Assembly (NCBI GenBank): GCA_965601485.1
Contig: OZ271846.1
Location: 496,001 to 560,000, forward strand
DNA: 64,000 nucleotides
Direction: 5' to 3'
From: Methylotenera_A aquatica
Lineage (GTDB): Bacteria > Pseudomonadota > Gammaproteobacteria > Burkholderiales > Methylophilaceae
Positions 1 through 9,072 of the stretch are shown one piece after another (position 1 is the first letter of the stretch; every line of letters begins with the position of its first letter). The notes below the pieces were generated by a model. It saw nothing but the letters and a program-made list of their open reading frames with translations, did no database searches and had not been told where the DNA came from. Made by a program: the position numbers and the translations under genes.

Positions 1-663
1 GAGTGGCACCAACTTGAACCAGATATGGAGCCTGTGGATTTTTCGCAAAATCAAGTTCTATAAGAATCTGGCAAAACACCCGCTTATATGTATTTTCCCA
101 CCACGGCCATTGTATCCCTATTATATATGACACAAAGTGGCGCTTCATCTGAGGTGGCCGTGATTGGTAACGACGGCGTTATAGGTCTTTCATTGTTGCT
201 ATCTGGCAGTAACACCCCTAACCAAGCCTTGGTGCAATTTGCAGGCAAGGGCTACAGAATGCGCGCGCAGGCCGCTAAAAACGCCATGAATCGTGATGGG
301 GCCATCCTAAATATTCTATTGCGCTATTCGCAGGCCATGATTACACAAATGACACAAACTGCGGTGTGCAATCGTCACCATTCAATTGATCAGCAATTAA
401 GCCGTCGCTTACTACTAAGCTTGGACAGGTTATCTTCTAATCAAATTTCGATGACGCAAGAAACGCTATCAAATATTTTAGGCGTGAGGCGCGAAAGCGT
501 GACGGATGCGGCGTTAAAGTTGCAAGAAGCAGGTATCATTAGCTACAAACGCGGCCTAATCACTGTGCTAGACCGCGAGGCCTTAGAAAGCCGTAGTTGT
601 GAATGTTATGCTGTTGCAAAAAAAGAGCAAGATCGTTTGGAAAAAATGATGTTTAACGCTTAA
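1..663 (+). pseudogene. Crp/Fnr-family transcription regulator, interrupted by an in-frame stop and cut by the window edge
   Basis: Frame 1 is open from the window edge and encodes the end of a cyclic-nucleotide-binding-type sensor domain, then a TAA at 61-63, then continues in the same frame from GAA-TCT-GGC to the stop at 661-663. The stop falls inside the family's usual V-L-Y-E-S-G stretch, exactly where tyrosine is expected. The part after the stop has an ATG at 88 (191 residues), a sensor core with SEVAVIGNDGVIG, and an HTH_Crp domain (MTQETLSNILGVRRESVT, about residues 122-140) followed by the C-E-C-Y tail typical of this subfamily. Without the N-terminal strands the sensor fold would be incomplete. 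It could be a pseudogene, a truncated reinitiated regulator or a sequencing error (TAC or TAT read as TAA). Family assignment is firm, functional status open. Confidence 0.75.
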
Positions 664-796
664 AAGCTTTAATCAATGCATGATTGATTGGCCGCACTTT
701 TAAGTTAAAATGATTTACATTAAAAATCATCAGCTGAAATAAATCTGCACAATTTATACAGTATCATGGCATTTTAAACTTTCAAAAAGTATCTAA

Positions 797-1816
797 ATGG
801 CAATATTAGTAACAGGTGGCGCAGGTTATATTGGAACGCATACTTGCGTGCAAATGCTGGCAGCAGGACACGAAATTATCATTATGGATAACTTATCGAA
901 CAGCTCGCCAGAATCTCTCAAGCGTGTCACCCAAATTGCAGGCAAATCTTTTACCTTTGTAAAGGCCGATATTCGCGATAAATCAGCATTGCGTGACATT
1001 TTTACAACGCATAATATTAGCGCGGTAGTGCACTTTGCAGGCTTGAAAGCGGTAGGCGAATCAACTGAAAAACCGCAGCTTTATTACGATAACAATGTAG
1101 TGGGCAGCCTTAATTTGTTTGAGGTAATGGCCGAATTTAGTGTTAAAAATATTGTGTTTAGTTCTTCTGCCACCGTTTATGGTGACCCAGCAACGGTGCC
1201 GATTAAAGAGGACTTTCCGCTTAGTGCGACTAATCCATATGGCCGAAGCAAGTTAATGATTGAAGATATTCTTCGCGATTTGCACAAAGCCGATAACACT
1301 TGGCGCATTGCTTTACTTCGCTACTTTAATCCAATTGGCGCGCATAACTCTGGCCTAATCGGCGAAGACCCCAATGGAATCCCCAATAATTTATTGCCTT
1401 ACTTGGCGCAAGTGGCGGTTGGGCGTCTGAAAAAGTTGCGCGTATTTGGTAACGATTACGCCACGCATGATGGCACTGGCGTTCGTGATTATATTCATGT
1501 GATGGATTTGGCCGATGGCCACGTGGCAGCATTAGAATACTTGGTAAGCAATCAAGCCATGATTACGGTTAACTTAGGCACTGGCATTGGTTACAGCGTA
1601 TTGGATGTAGTAGAAGCCTTTGCTGCAAACAGCAGCAAAAATATTCCGTATGAAATTTTACCCAGACGATTAGGTGATGTAGCGATTAACTATGCCGACG
1701 CAACAGTGGCTAAAACGCTGTTAGGCTGGCAGGCAAGCCGAAATTTAGACGATATGTGCCGCGATACTTGGCATTGGCAATCGAGCAACCCAAATGGGTT
1801 TGCAAATAAACCATAA
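797..1816 (+). CDS. galE: UDP-glucose 4-epimerase
   Basis: Interconverts UDP-glucose and UDP-galactose with tightly bound NAD, supplying sugars for surface polysaccharide and lipopolysaccharide. It is an extended short-chain dehydrogenase of 339 residues, the usual GalE length. The Rossmann glycine motif GGAGYIG is at residues 7-13, the catalytic serine lies in SSSATVYG (S124), and the Y-x-x-x-K pair is Y148/K152. The substrate-side motif RYFNPIGAH is also present. It stands alone on this strand, about 130 bases after the broken Crp-like gene, with no operon partner downstream. Confident call. Confidence 0.97.
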   Translation: MAILVTGGAGYIGTHTCVQMLAAGHEIIIMDNLSNSSPESLKRVTQIAGKSFTFVKADIRDKSALRDIFTTHNISAVVHFAGLKAVGESTEKPQLYYDNNVVGSLNLFEVMAEFSVKNIVFSSSATVYGDPATVPIKEDFPLSATNPYGRSKLMIEDILRDLHKADNTWRIALLRYFNPIGAHNSGLIGEDPNGIPNNLLPYLAQVAVGRLKKLRVFGNDYATHDGTGVRDYIHVMDLADGHVAALEYLVSNQAMITVNLGTGIGYSVLDVVEAFAANSSKNIPYEILPRRLGDVAINYADATVAKTLLGWQASRNLDDMCRDTWHWQSSNPNGFANKP

Positions 1817-1837
1817 AAAAATTACGTTGAAAAATGT

Positions 1838-2065
1838 TTAAAATGTTGCGTAATGACTGATTTGTAAATTGTGGCTCTCACCGTTTAAACGAATAATATC
1901 GTCAATCGTTGTAGCGCCCACGCCAATGGTGTTTAAGTAGTCATCATCAGTATCTTCAGTATTTTCAAATGCATAAAAGCTATGCTCATCAGGGGCATAT
2001 TCATCATCGTTTTGTTGTAAAGTTTGCTCTTCGCGCATTTCGCGTAAGCGATTCAATAATTTCAT
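1838..2065 (-). CDS. Small acidic protein of unknown function
   Basis: A 75-residue protein that I do not recognise. It has a basic start (MKLLNRLREMREEQ) followed by a strongly acidic middle rich in D and E, with no membrane segment and no cysteine. The ATG at 2065 is preceded by an AGAGATAGAG-like purine stretch at a suitable distance, which supports translation. It converges on galE with 21 bases between the stops. It could be a small soluble regulator or adaptor; the sequence alone gives no function. Reality as a gene is probable but not certain. Confidence 0.5.
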   Translation of the reverse strand: MKLLNRLREMREEQTLQQNDDEYAPDEHSFYAFENTEDTDDDYLNTIGVGATTIDDIIRLNGESHNLQISHYATF

Positions 2066-2229
2066 TTTTAAACTCTATCTCTTTGTTAAAAGTGTATTAT
2101 CGTTGTTGATTGTGTCAGTTTGATTGAATAAAAATGTCAGTTTGATGCAATTTAAACTAGGCAAAATGGACTAAAATGCATGACAAATAAGGTGTTTAAT
2201 TAAAACGTACTTAATTAAAAGGATGCAGG

Positions 2230-2412
2230 ATGTTGGAAACAGAGAAATGCGCAACACCAACTAGCAATCTCATGTTGCAGAAGTTAGAACAATTAGTCGC
2301 CAAAAGTTGTGACTGTAAATTACGCACGCATTGTATTGATAAAACCAGCCCAGATTGCTTAAAGCATCGCAATCTGTATGCAGAGGCAATGTTGGCGGGC
2401 GATAAAGGCTAG
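2230..2412 (+). CDS. Small cysteine-containing protein of unknown function
   Basis: Encodes 60 residues starting at an ATG preceded by AAAAGGATGCAGG, a good ribosome-binding site. Four cysteines occur in the middle (K-S-C-D-C-K, then two single Cys 8-9 residues apart), compatible with a small metal site or disulfides, but no known family is recognised. No signal peptide or membrane segment is visible. It converges on the MOSC gene with a 22-base gap. The ribosome-binding site is the main argument that it is real. Confidence 0.45.
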   Translation: MLETEKCATPTSNLMLQKLEQLVAKSCDCKLRTHCIDKTSPDCLKHRNLYAEAMLAGDKG

Positions 2413-2434
2413 ATTAATTAGTAAATTTGGGCAG

Positions 2435-3004
2435 TTAAAACAAGGCTGATTGCGGATTATTTAGTACATTTTGTACTTCGCAACGCACAATATCCCCAAT
2501 CTTTAATTCGCCACCAACTAATACGCGCGCATTGACGCCGCCATGGCCGCGCATAGCGTTATAAGCACCTTGGCCTAATATGGCTTCCATTTTGCTGCAA
2601 GGCTCGCATGGGCCAGTTATTTCTAAAGCCACTTCACCAATGTGCAGTTGCATGGTTTGGTCTTTAAATAAGCTTTTGGCAGCCAGCAAGTTAAGACCAG
2701 ATACCACCAAATTGCGCCTTAACCAGCTTGCATCAATCGGTTTGTTTAAGAAAGCCGCAAGCACCGCAATATGTTCGGCTTGAATCAAAGTGATTTGCCG
2801 ATTGCTACCAATCGGATTGCGAGAAGGGGAATTAAGTGTTCTATCGCCAATTAAGCCTTGCCCTGTAACTGCTTGCGCAGAAGTGGCCTGTACACACGGC
2901 GCATTGCGCGCTGGGCGCAAATAGATAGCATCTAAGCGACCATTCTGCGCGAATTGCGTGGTCAGTGAGCGTAAGTCTGAATTAGTCGCCGGTGTTATGG
3001 TCAT
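2435..3004 (-). CDS. MOSC domain-containing protein
   Basis: A 189-residue stand-alone MOSC (molybdenum cofactor sulfurase C-terminal) domain protein. MOSC proteins of the YiiM type handle molybdenum cofactor or reduce N-hydroxylated compounds. The conserved segments are visible: GLIGDRT near residue 50, RRNLVVSG near 96-103, and the cysteine motif GPCEPC (C133, C136), which holds the candidate molybdenum-binding cysteine. It is divergent from the small membrane protein gene at 3034. The substrate cannot be told from the sequence. A mogA gene lies elsewhere in this window, so molybdenum cofactor is made here. Confidence 0.88.
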   Translation of the reverse strand: MTITPATNSDLRSLTTQFAQNGRLDAIYLRPARNAPCVQATSAQAVTGQGLIGDRTLNSPSRNPIGSNRQITLIQAEHIAVLAAFLNKPIDASWLRRNLVVSGLNLLAAKSLFKDQTMQLHIGEVALEITGPCEPCSKMEAILGQGAYNAMRGHGGVNARVLVGGELKIGDIVRCEVQNVLNNPQSALF

Positions 3005-3033
3005 TATAAGTACTATTTTACAGAGGAAATGCT

Positions 3034-3189
3034 ATGCAAGCTGACAATAAAGAAAAAGACCCGCAACTTATCGCCATTGAAAACCAGTTAAGAATCATCA
3101 ATAAAAATCTGCTCAATGTATTTTGGATAGTGGGTTTTTTTGCATTTTTATATTTTGGGTTGATGATTTATTTTATGTTTTTAAGCTAA
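3034..3189 (+). CDS. Small single-pass membrane protein, unknown function
   Basis: A 51-codon reading frame begins at ATG 3034 behind AGAGGAAA (3022-3029), a strong ribosome-binding site. The first half is polar and charged (about residues 1-28, ending R-I-I-N-K-N). The second half is one hydrophobic segment (F-W-I-V-G-F-F-A-F-L-Y-F-G-L onward) reaching almost to the C-terminus, so the protein should be a tail-anchored or N-in single-span inner-membrane peptide. It is divergent from the MOSC gene with a 29-base gap. No family is recognised. Confidence 0.55.
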   Translation: MQADNKEKDPQLIAIENQLRIINKNLLNVFWIVGFFAFLYFGLMIYFMFLS

Positions 3190-3378
3190 GGAAGCGATTG
3201 ATAAGTGTTTGCGCGTGCGAATTAAGGCGTTGCGTGGTGCTCGTATCCAAGCCTTACTAATGTAGTGTCTTGGTTTAGGTGCTCCGTGCGCCTTATTCTT
3301 CATCTCGATCAACGACTGATTACGCATTTACTCAATTCAAGCTACACTTTTATTTATTAATACTTCATGGTTTAACAC

Positions 3379-4785
3379 TTGCTACCATCCATCACCTTTT
3401 TAGATCTTGAAACCACAGGTGCCACACCCTTGCGCGACCGCATCACCGAAATTGCTTTGGTGCGCTTTGATAATGGTACGGAGACAGCACGCTGGCAAAC
3501 TTTGGTCAATCCAGAGCAACCCATTCCTGCTTTTATTCAACAGCTGACTACGATTGATAATGAAATGGTTGCTAATGCTCCTTTGTTTAAGGATGTCGCA
3601 GATACGCTATTGGCATTTTTAGAAGGCAGTGTTTTGGCGGCGCATAATGTGCGCTTTGATCATGGGTTTCTAAAGTCGGAATTTAAGCGTATTGGCATTA
3701 CGCTACGCCAAAAAGTCATCTGTACGGTTAAGCTTTCACGCCTACTGTATCCGCAACATAAAAGCCACGGTTTAGATGCCATTATGCAGCGCCACAATCT
3801 GACTACCATCGCCCGCCACCGTGCCATGGGCGATGTAGACGTGATGTTAGGCTTTATTGAGTCTGCACAATTAGAGCTGGGTGATGCGGCTATTAGAAAC
3901 GCGGCTGCAAAATTAATGAGCGCACCCAGTTTGCCATCACATTTAGATGCTAACTTGTTAGATGATTTGCCTGAAACACCAGGCGTTTACTTGTTTTATG
4001 GCGACAATGATTTGCCCTTATATATTGGTAAAAGTATCAATATTCGTGCACGTGTACTTAGCCATTTTAGTAGTGATCACGCCAGCACTAAAGAAATGCG
4101 CATTACACAAGAGATTAAGCAGGTTGAGTGGATAACCACCGCAGGTGATTTCAGTGCACTACTATTAGAATCAAAATTGGTAAAAGAGCGCCAACCCATT
4201 CATAACCGTCAGCTACGTAATGAGCGCCAATTGTGCAGCTGGAAACTAAATAGTAATCCGCTAGCCAAGAATTTATTAGAACTAGTGCGAGAAAGCGATA
4301 TTAATCCCGTTGAATTAGGCCAATTATTTGGCACGTTTAAAAGCAAGCGCCAAGCTGTAGAAGCCTTACGCGGTATTGCCGAAGCACATCAACTTTGCCC
4401 GCGCTATTTAGGCTTAGAAGCCGCTGGCAGTGGCGCCTGCTTTTCCAGCCAAATCAAACGTTGCAAAGGCGTGTGTTGCGGCAAAGAATCACCCGAAATC
4501 CATTACTTGCGCCTGCAACAAGCATTAATTTCGCACCGATTAAAAAATTGGCCTTATGCAGGCAAAATCGGTATTCGTGAACATAGCGGTGAAAACGATA
4601 AAACCCAACTGCATATTTTTGAGTACTGGACCTATCTGGGCGTAATTGAAACCGAATCAGAGTTGGCCGAAAAGCTGCAAGAAAACGTGCAGCTAAAGTT
4701 TGATTTAGATACCTATAAATTGCTATTAAAAGCTTTTAATAGTCCTAAAACGCAAGTGATTCAGTTTAACAATTTAGTCGCTTAA
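3379..4785 (+). CDS. DEDDh exonuclease fused to a UvrC/Cho-like GIY-YIG endonuclease
   Basis: A two-domain DNA-processing nuclease of 468 residues. Residues 1-165 are a DnaQ-type 3'-5' exonuclease with the DEDDh set: D9 and E11 in LDLETTG, D94 in NVRFD, H147 and D152 in RHRAMGDVD. Residues about 194-290 are a GIY-YIG endonuclease with GVY (202-204), YIG (215-217) and the catalytic glutamate E264 in LLLESKLVKE, matching the N-terminal half of UvrC and E. coli Cho. The fusion is often annotated as DNA polymerase III epsilon, but the GIY-YIG half suggests nucleotide-excision repair or lesion removal. The start is a TTG with a weak ribosome-binding site and may be misplaced by a few codons. Confidence 0.9.
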   Translation: MLPSITFLDLETTGATPLRDRITEIALVRFDNGTETARWQTLVNPEQPIPAFIQQLTTIDNEMVANAPLFKDVADTLLAFLEGSVLAAHNVRFDHGFLKSEFKRIGITLRQKVICTVKLSRLLYPQHKSHGLDAIMQRHNLTTIARHRAMGDVDVMLGFIESAQLELGDAAIRNAAAKLMSAPSLPSHLDANLLDDLPETPGVYLFYGDNDLPLYIGKSINIRARVLSHFSSDHASTKEMRITQEIKQVEWITTAGDFSALLLESKLVKERQPIHNRQLRNERQLCSWKLNSNPLAKNLLELVRESDINPVELGQLFGTFKSKRQAVEALRGIAEAHQLCPRYLGLEAAGSGACFSSQIKRCKGVCCGKESPEIHYLRLQQALISHRLKNWPYAGKIGIREHSGENDKTQLHIFEYWTYLGVIETESELAEKLQENVQLKFDLDTYKLLLKAFNSPKTQVIQFNNLVA

Positions 4786-4850
4786 ATTTTTGATTTCAAT
4801 AAGCGCTTATTACCTAAAAGCATGCAAGCATGCAGTGTACAATTCATGTC

Positions 4851-6698
4851 ATGACTGCCTCTCTCGCCCAGCAACGCCTGCACCAAGTATTCGGATATTC
4901 CACATTTCGCGGTGAGCAACAAGCCATTATTGAGCATGTAACAGCGGGCGGCGATGCGCTGGTTTTAATGCCGACTGGTGGCGGAAAATCGCTGTGTTAT
5001 CAACTGCCTGCCTTGCTGCGAAGCGGTGTGACTATTGTGGTTTCACCACTGATTGCTTTGATGCAAAACCAAGTAGAAGCGTTGCAGCAATTGGGTGTAA
5101 AAGCCGCGTTTTTAAATTCAAGTTTAGATGTGGAGCAGTCGCGCCAAGTCACTTCTCAGCTAATCCAAGGTGATCTGGAAATCTTATACGTGGCCCCAGA
5201 GCGCTTATTATTAAGCGGTTTTTTAGCACAATTAGAACAGATTGAAATGCATACAGGTATTGCGCTCTTCGCGATTGATGAGGCGCATTGCGTATCGGAA
5301 TGGGGTCATGATTTTAGGCCCGAATACCGGAAGCTGACGGCATTACATACGCAGTTTCCCAACGTACCGCGTATTGCGCTTACCGCTACTGCCGATGCTC
5401 CTACGCGCGCTGATATAGTAGAACGGTTATCACTTGAAAATGCGCGCCAATTTGTGGCGAGCTTTGATAGGCCCAATATCCGCTATCGTGTTACTCACAA
5501 GTTAAAAGCGCGTGAGCAATTAGAAGCGTTTTTAGAAACCGAACACGCCAATGACGCGGGTATTGTGTATTGCTTATCGCGCAAAAAAGTAGAAGAAACC
5601 GCCAGTTGGTTAAAAGAGCGCGGTTGGGATGCGTTGCCCTATCATGCGGGTTTGGATGCTGGTATTCGCAGCCAAAACCAACGTAGATTTCTGCGCGAAG
5701 AAGGCGTGATTATTGTGGCGACCATTGCGTTTGGTATGGGTATTGATAAGCCAAATGTCAGATTCGTTGCGCATTTAGATTTGCCCAAAAGCATGGAAAG
5801 TTATTATCAAGAAACAGGCCGCGCAGGCCGCGATGGCTTGCCTGCAAATGCTTGGATGGCTTACGGCCTGGGCGATGTAGTAAGCATGCGCCAGATGCTA
5901 GATAGTGGCGATGCGCCAGAAGAGCGCAAGCAGGTAGAGCGGCAAAAATTAGATGCATTATTAGGATTTTGCGAATCAACCGCTTGCCGTCACCAAATTT
6001 TGTTGCGTTATTTTGGTGAGCAACATGCGGGTAATTGCAACCAATGCGACAATTGTTTAAATCCAGTCGATACTTGGGATGCGACGCAAGCCGCTCAAAT
6101 GGCATTATCGGCGGTGTATCGCACGGGGCAGCGTTTTGGTGTGGTACACTTGATTGATGTTTTGCTGGGTAAAGCCAATGTAAAGGTATCACAATTTAAT
6201 CACCAAGCCTTAAGCGTATTTGGTGTGGGTAAACATATTGTATCCGCGCAGTGGAGTAGCGTATTTAGGCAGCTAGTGGCGGGTGGCTATTTAGAAAGCG
6301 ATATTCAAGCCTATGGCGGCTTAAAGCTAACACAAGCAGCACGCCCTGTACTAAAAGGCGAGGCGGAAATATGGTTAAGACGCGATATTGAACTGGCTGG
6401 CAAAGCCAAAGCCAGCTTAAGCAAAGCGCAGCGCAGCTCAAACGCCAAAGCGGCTTATGATGGTTTAGAGGACGATCCAATGTGGCATGCACTAAAGGCT
6501 AGACGGTTAGAATTAGCGCGCGAACAGGCGGTGCCACCGTATGTGATTTTTCATGACAGTACGCTACTGGAAATTTTAAATAAGCGCCCACAAGACCTTA
6601 CCGAAATGAGCCGAATTTCTGGCGTAGGTCAGGCTAAATTAGACCGCTATGGTGTCGACTTTTTGAAAGTGTTAGAAATCGCTATTTACCGCGACTAA
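4851..6698 (+). CDS. recQ: ATP-dependent DNA helicase RecQ
   Basis: Unwinds DNA 3' to 5' during recombination and fork repair. The frame opens at 4830, but ATG 4851 (M-T-A-S-L-A-Q-Q) fits the family better, giving 615 residues. Visible motifs are Walker A (PTGGGKS), Walker B/DEAH (DEAHCVSEWGHDF), motif VI (QETGRAGRDG), the RecQ zinc-binding cysteines (C-R-H then C-N-Q-C-D-N-C), a winged-helix RQC region and a C-terminal HRDC domain. It follows the exonuclease/GIY-YIG gene by 65 bases, so the two repair genes may be co-transcribed. Confidence 0.96.
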   Translation: MTASLAQQRLHQVFGYSTFRGEQQAIIEHVTAGGDALVLMPTGGGKSLCYQLPALLRSGVTIVVSPLIALMQNQVEALQQLGVKAAFLNSSLDVEQSRQVTSQLIQGDLEILYVAPERLLLSGFLAQLEQIEMHTGIALFAIDEAHCVSEWGHDFRPEYRKLTALHTQFPNVPRIALTATADAPTRADIVERLSLENARQFVASFDRPNIRYRVTHKLKAREQLEAFLETEHANDAGIVYCLSRKKVEETASWLKERGWDALPYHAGLDAGIRSQNQRRFLREEGVIIVATIAFGMGIDKPNVRFVAHLDLPKSMESYYQETGRAGRDGLPANAWMAYGLGDVVSMRQMLDSGDAPEERKQVERQKLDALLGFCESTACRHQILLRYFGEQHAGNCNQCDNCLNPVDTWDATQAAQMALSAVYRTGQRFGVVHLIDVLLGKANVKVSQFNHQALSVFGVGKHIVSAQWSSVFRQLVAGGYLESDIQAYGGLKLTQAARPVLKGEAEIWLRRDIELAGKAKASLSKAQRSSNAKAAYDGLEDDPMWHALKARRLELAREQAVPPYVIFHDSTLLEILNKRPQDLTEMSRISGVGQAKLDRYGVDFLKVLEIAIYRD

Positions 6699-6778
6699 AG
6701 TTTAATATTGTATTAAATTGAATTATGGATAATAAATTAAATGTTTTAATTCTATTTCTTTCTTAAATTTTGTAAGGA

Positions 6779-8503
6779 TTAAAAACCTAATAAGGTTAAT
6801 TCTGTGTAGAAAAAGTCGGATGAATCGGATCTATCAGCCTGACCAGCAACCTTTCGCGAAGTAGTCTTAACAAAATCACCTGCCCAGAAATGTGCGTATC
6901 CAATATTTAGGGATGCGTATTGAGTGAGTGGGAAACGGACTCTAAAATCATATTCTTTACCTAAGTCTTTACCGCTATTTCCTGTTCTGTCACGTAAATT
7001 ATTACCTGCATTCCAGCGATCTGACTCACTGTCTAGCTTGTACCAACTAAAGCTTGTGTCTACTCTGACATTTTCCAAGAAAGATACTTTCGGTTCAAAT
7101 TCCAAATGCACTTTAGGTGCTCTGATATTTTCTATCTGAATATAGTCGTTATTCGACCAAGGGCGTGCAAAGCCGAACAAGCGCTCAAAACGTTGATTGC
7201 CTGACCTGTCATCCGCTGCGACGGGTGCTGCTTTATCTCCAGTAGCCAAACCATAATAAGCACTCACCCGTGGTTTCCATGGGTGCATGAACGAATAACC
7301 TACTTCAGCGTTATACGCATGCGCATCATGATCTACATTGATCTTGCCTGATGCATTACTCAAGAAGCGGTCTTGATTACCCCATTGTTTAACATAACTG
7401 GCATCGTAATCCCAACCCGAATTAAACACGGCATAAGCACGCAAGCCTGCGGTGTGGATAGTGCGGTCAATTCTGACCTCATTTTGTTGAGCCACGGTGA
7501 AAAAAGCGCGATCCGAATATTCTTTGCCATCAGAGTTATATTTAACTTTATTACCATCTTGTTTTAGCAAGAAATAATGAGGCTGTAATGTCACGTATTG
7601 CGACCAGCGACGCCAATCACCAATTACCCCATAAAAATCCTGTGCATGATCCACCTCATCTAAGCTTTTGGTGAAGCGCTGAACTGGTTTTACGGCAAAA
7701 GCTTCTAGTTGCCAGTCATTCTTTTTATCACCAATGTTGGCACGAACACCTTGAAATGTATTGGTGGTGTTGCGCCATTCGTTTCGCGCAATTAATCGCC
7801 TATCTAATGATTCCCATGCTAAGCGTCCAGCTCTGACCCATAACGGACGGTTGTTGCCCAAATCATCTTTGCCGAAAAGCGTTTCTTTGAAATGCAGTTC
7901 TAAATAGCTTTGCAAAATATCAGCTTGATCAATATCTCGTGTATCAAACTCACGCGTAAAGTCTACATTATTACGGCGTGAATCTTGAAGTTCTAAAGCA
8001 AAACGAACAGGATCTAAAATTTCCTTAATCCCTACATATGCGCGAGTACGTAATAAAATTGGATCATCTACAACACCCTGTCCTCGACGAAAATCGTTTT
8101 CACGATGTTCATAACGGGCCCGGTATTCCAAACCTAAGTCTAACCAGCTAGCATCTTCAAAAGCTTCGTAATCTTTTAACCATGTTTTATTCGCTTGTTT
8201 AACGTAACGCGGTGGCTCGGTCTCTTTTTGTGTACCGTAACTTTTACGCTCTACGTAGTAACCATTCTTTGCCACGTCTGCAGCTTTGGCTTCTGCATCA
8301 ATTTCCGCTAAGCTAGCTTTGATTTTTTCTGTTTGTTCAATATCTTCAACAGTAACAGTTGGTTGGGCCAGTTCTGTTTCTGTTTTTGTTACCGGATTTG
8401 CTACTTCATCATAAGCAAAGACGCTGGTGCAACTGATTAAAGCACCGCTAGTGAGCAGAGCTTGTAGAATTTTTTTTGTAACAAAATGTTTTGATTTTTT
8501 CAT
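6779..8503 (-). CDS. Alginate-export-family outer-membrane porin
   Basis: A beta-barrel outer-membrane protein of the alginate_exp (AlgE-like) family. The reading frame extends to 8542, but ATG 8503 has AAGGAA about eight bases upstream and begins a classical signal peptide (M-K-K-S-K, hydrophobic core, then VFA), so I place the start there, giving 574 residues. After a polar coiled region come family features: EYRARYEHRENDF, LRTRAYVG and WVRAGRLAWESLDRRLIARNEW, alternating beta strands and a C-terminal aromatic (F). In betaproteobacteria such porins are common without alginate synthesis genes, and none is seen here, so the transported substrate is unknown. Confidence 0.85.
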   Translation of the reverse strand: MKKSKHFVTKKILQALLTSGALISCTSVFAYDEVANPVTKTETELAQPTVTVEDIEQTEKIKASLAEIDAEAKAADVAKNGYYVERKSYGTQKETEPPRYVKQANKTWLKDYEAFEDASWLDLGLEYRARYEHRENDFRRGQGVVDDPILLRTRAYVGIKEILDPVRFALELQDSRRNNVDFTREFDTRDIDQADILQSYLELHFKETLFGKDDLGNNRPLWVRAGRLAWESLDRRLIARNEWRNTTNTFQGVRANIGDKKNDWQLEAFAVKPVQRFTKSLDEVDHAQDFYGVIGDWRRWSQYVTLQPHYFLLKQDGNKVKYNSDGKEYSDRAFFTVAQQNEVRIDRTIHTAGLRAYAVFNSGWDYDASYVKQWGNQDRFLSNASGKINVDHDAHAYNAEVGYSFMHPWKPRVSAYYGLATGDKAAPVAADDRSGNQRFERLFGFARPWSNNDYIQIENIRAPKVHLEFEPKVSFLENVRVDTSFSWYKLDSESDRWNAGNNLRDRTGNSGKDLGKEYDFRVRFPLTQYASLNIGYAHFWAGDFVKTTSRKVAGQADRSDSSDFFYTELTLLGF

Positions 8504-8542
8504 TATTTTTCCTTCAATATGAAACTGCATATTGGTTGTCAA

Positions 8543-9072
8543 AACAGTTTTAATGCTTATTTTTAACTGCGCTGAAACGCACGCAAAATTTCATCTGCAA
8601 TCTGCTGATTGGTTTGCGAAGCGGCTTGCGTTGTCTGTAAAGAAGGCATAATTTAATCTTTATAAAGCCTGTGTTAAACACGAATTTGCTCACTATAAAC
8701 TGGCTTTTAAATAATTAAAAAGAAATTGTTTTTATATAGATATAATTAAATAGAATATAAAGGACAGGCTTTTAATTTGCTTATTTATTAATGCTTGGGA
8801 TTATTGGGCGGCGGTGGATTGATCTTAAGCTATTGCTGCAGCAGTTTCGCTATGCGTTGAAGGTGAGACAAAGGAAAAGGCGCGCATTGTTTTACGCCTT
8901 GTTGCTTAATTTTAAATTGATCGCTTCATTTATTTTTCGACAAATGCAAGCTCGATGACGTAGTCACCAAGTTCGCCAATACGCGGCGATACTTTAAAGC
9001 CTAAGTCGTCTGATAGTGCTTCAGTATCAGACAACATTTGCGGACTAACACTAATGCATTAGCATTAAATGA
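8543..9072. other. Gene-free gap with two short coding remnants
   Basis: This gap between selO and the porin gene holds no full gene. Two minus-strand pieces read like protein. Positions 8563-8649 encode 28 residues from an ATG (M-P-S-L-Q-T-T-Q-A-A-S, ending R-A-F-Q-R-S) just upstream of the porin, with only a weak ribosome-binding site; it could be a leader peptide or debris. Positions 8930-9058 encode about 42 residues ending G-D-Y-V-I-E-L-A-F-V-E-K, which look like the C-terminus of a lost globular protein that I do not recognise. An imperfect 6-bp AAGGCG/CGCCTT stem is present near 8878. Confidence 0.3.
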
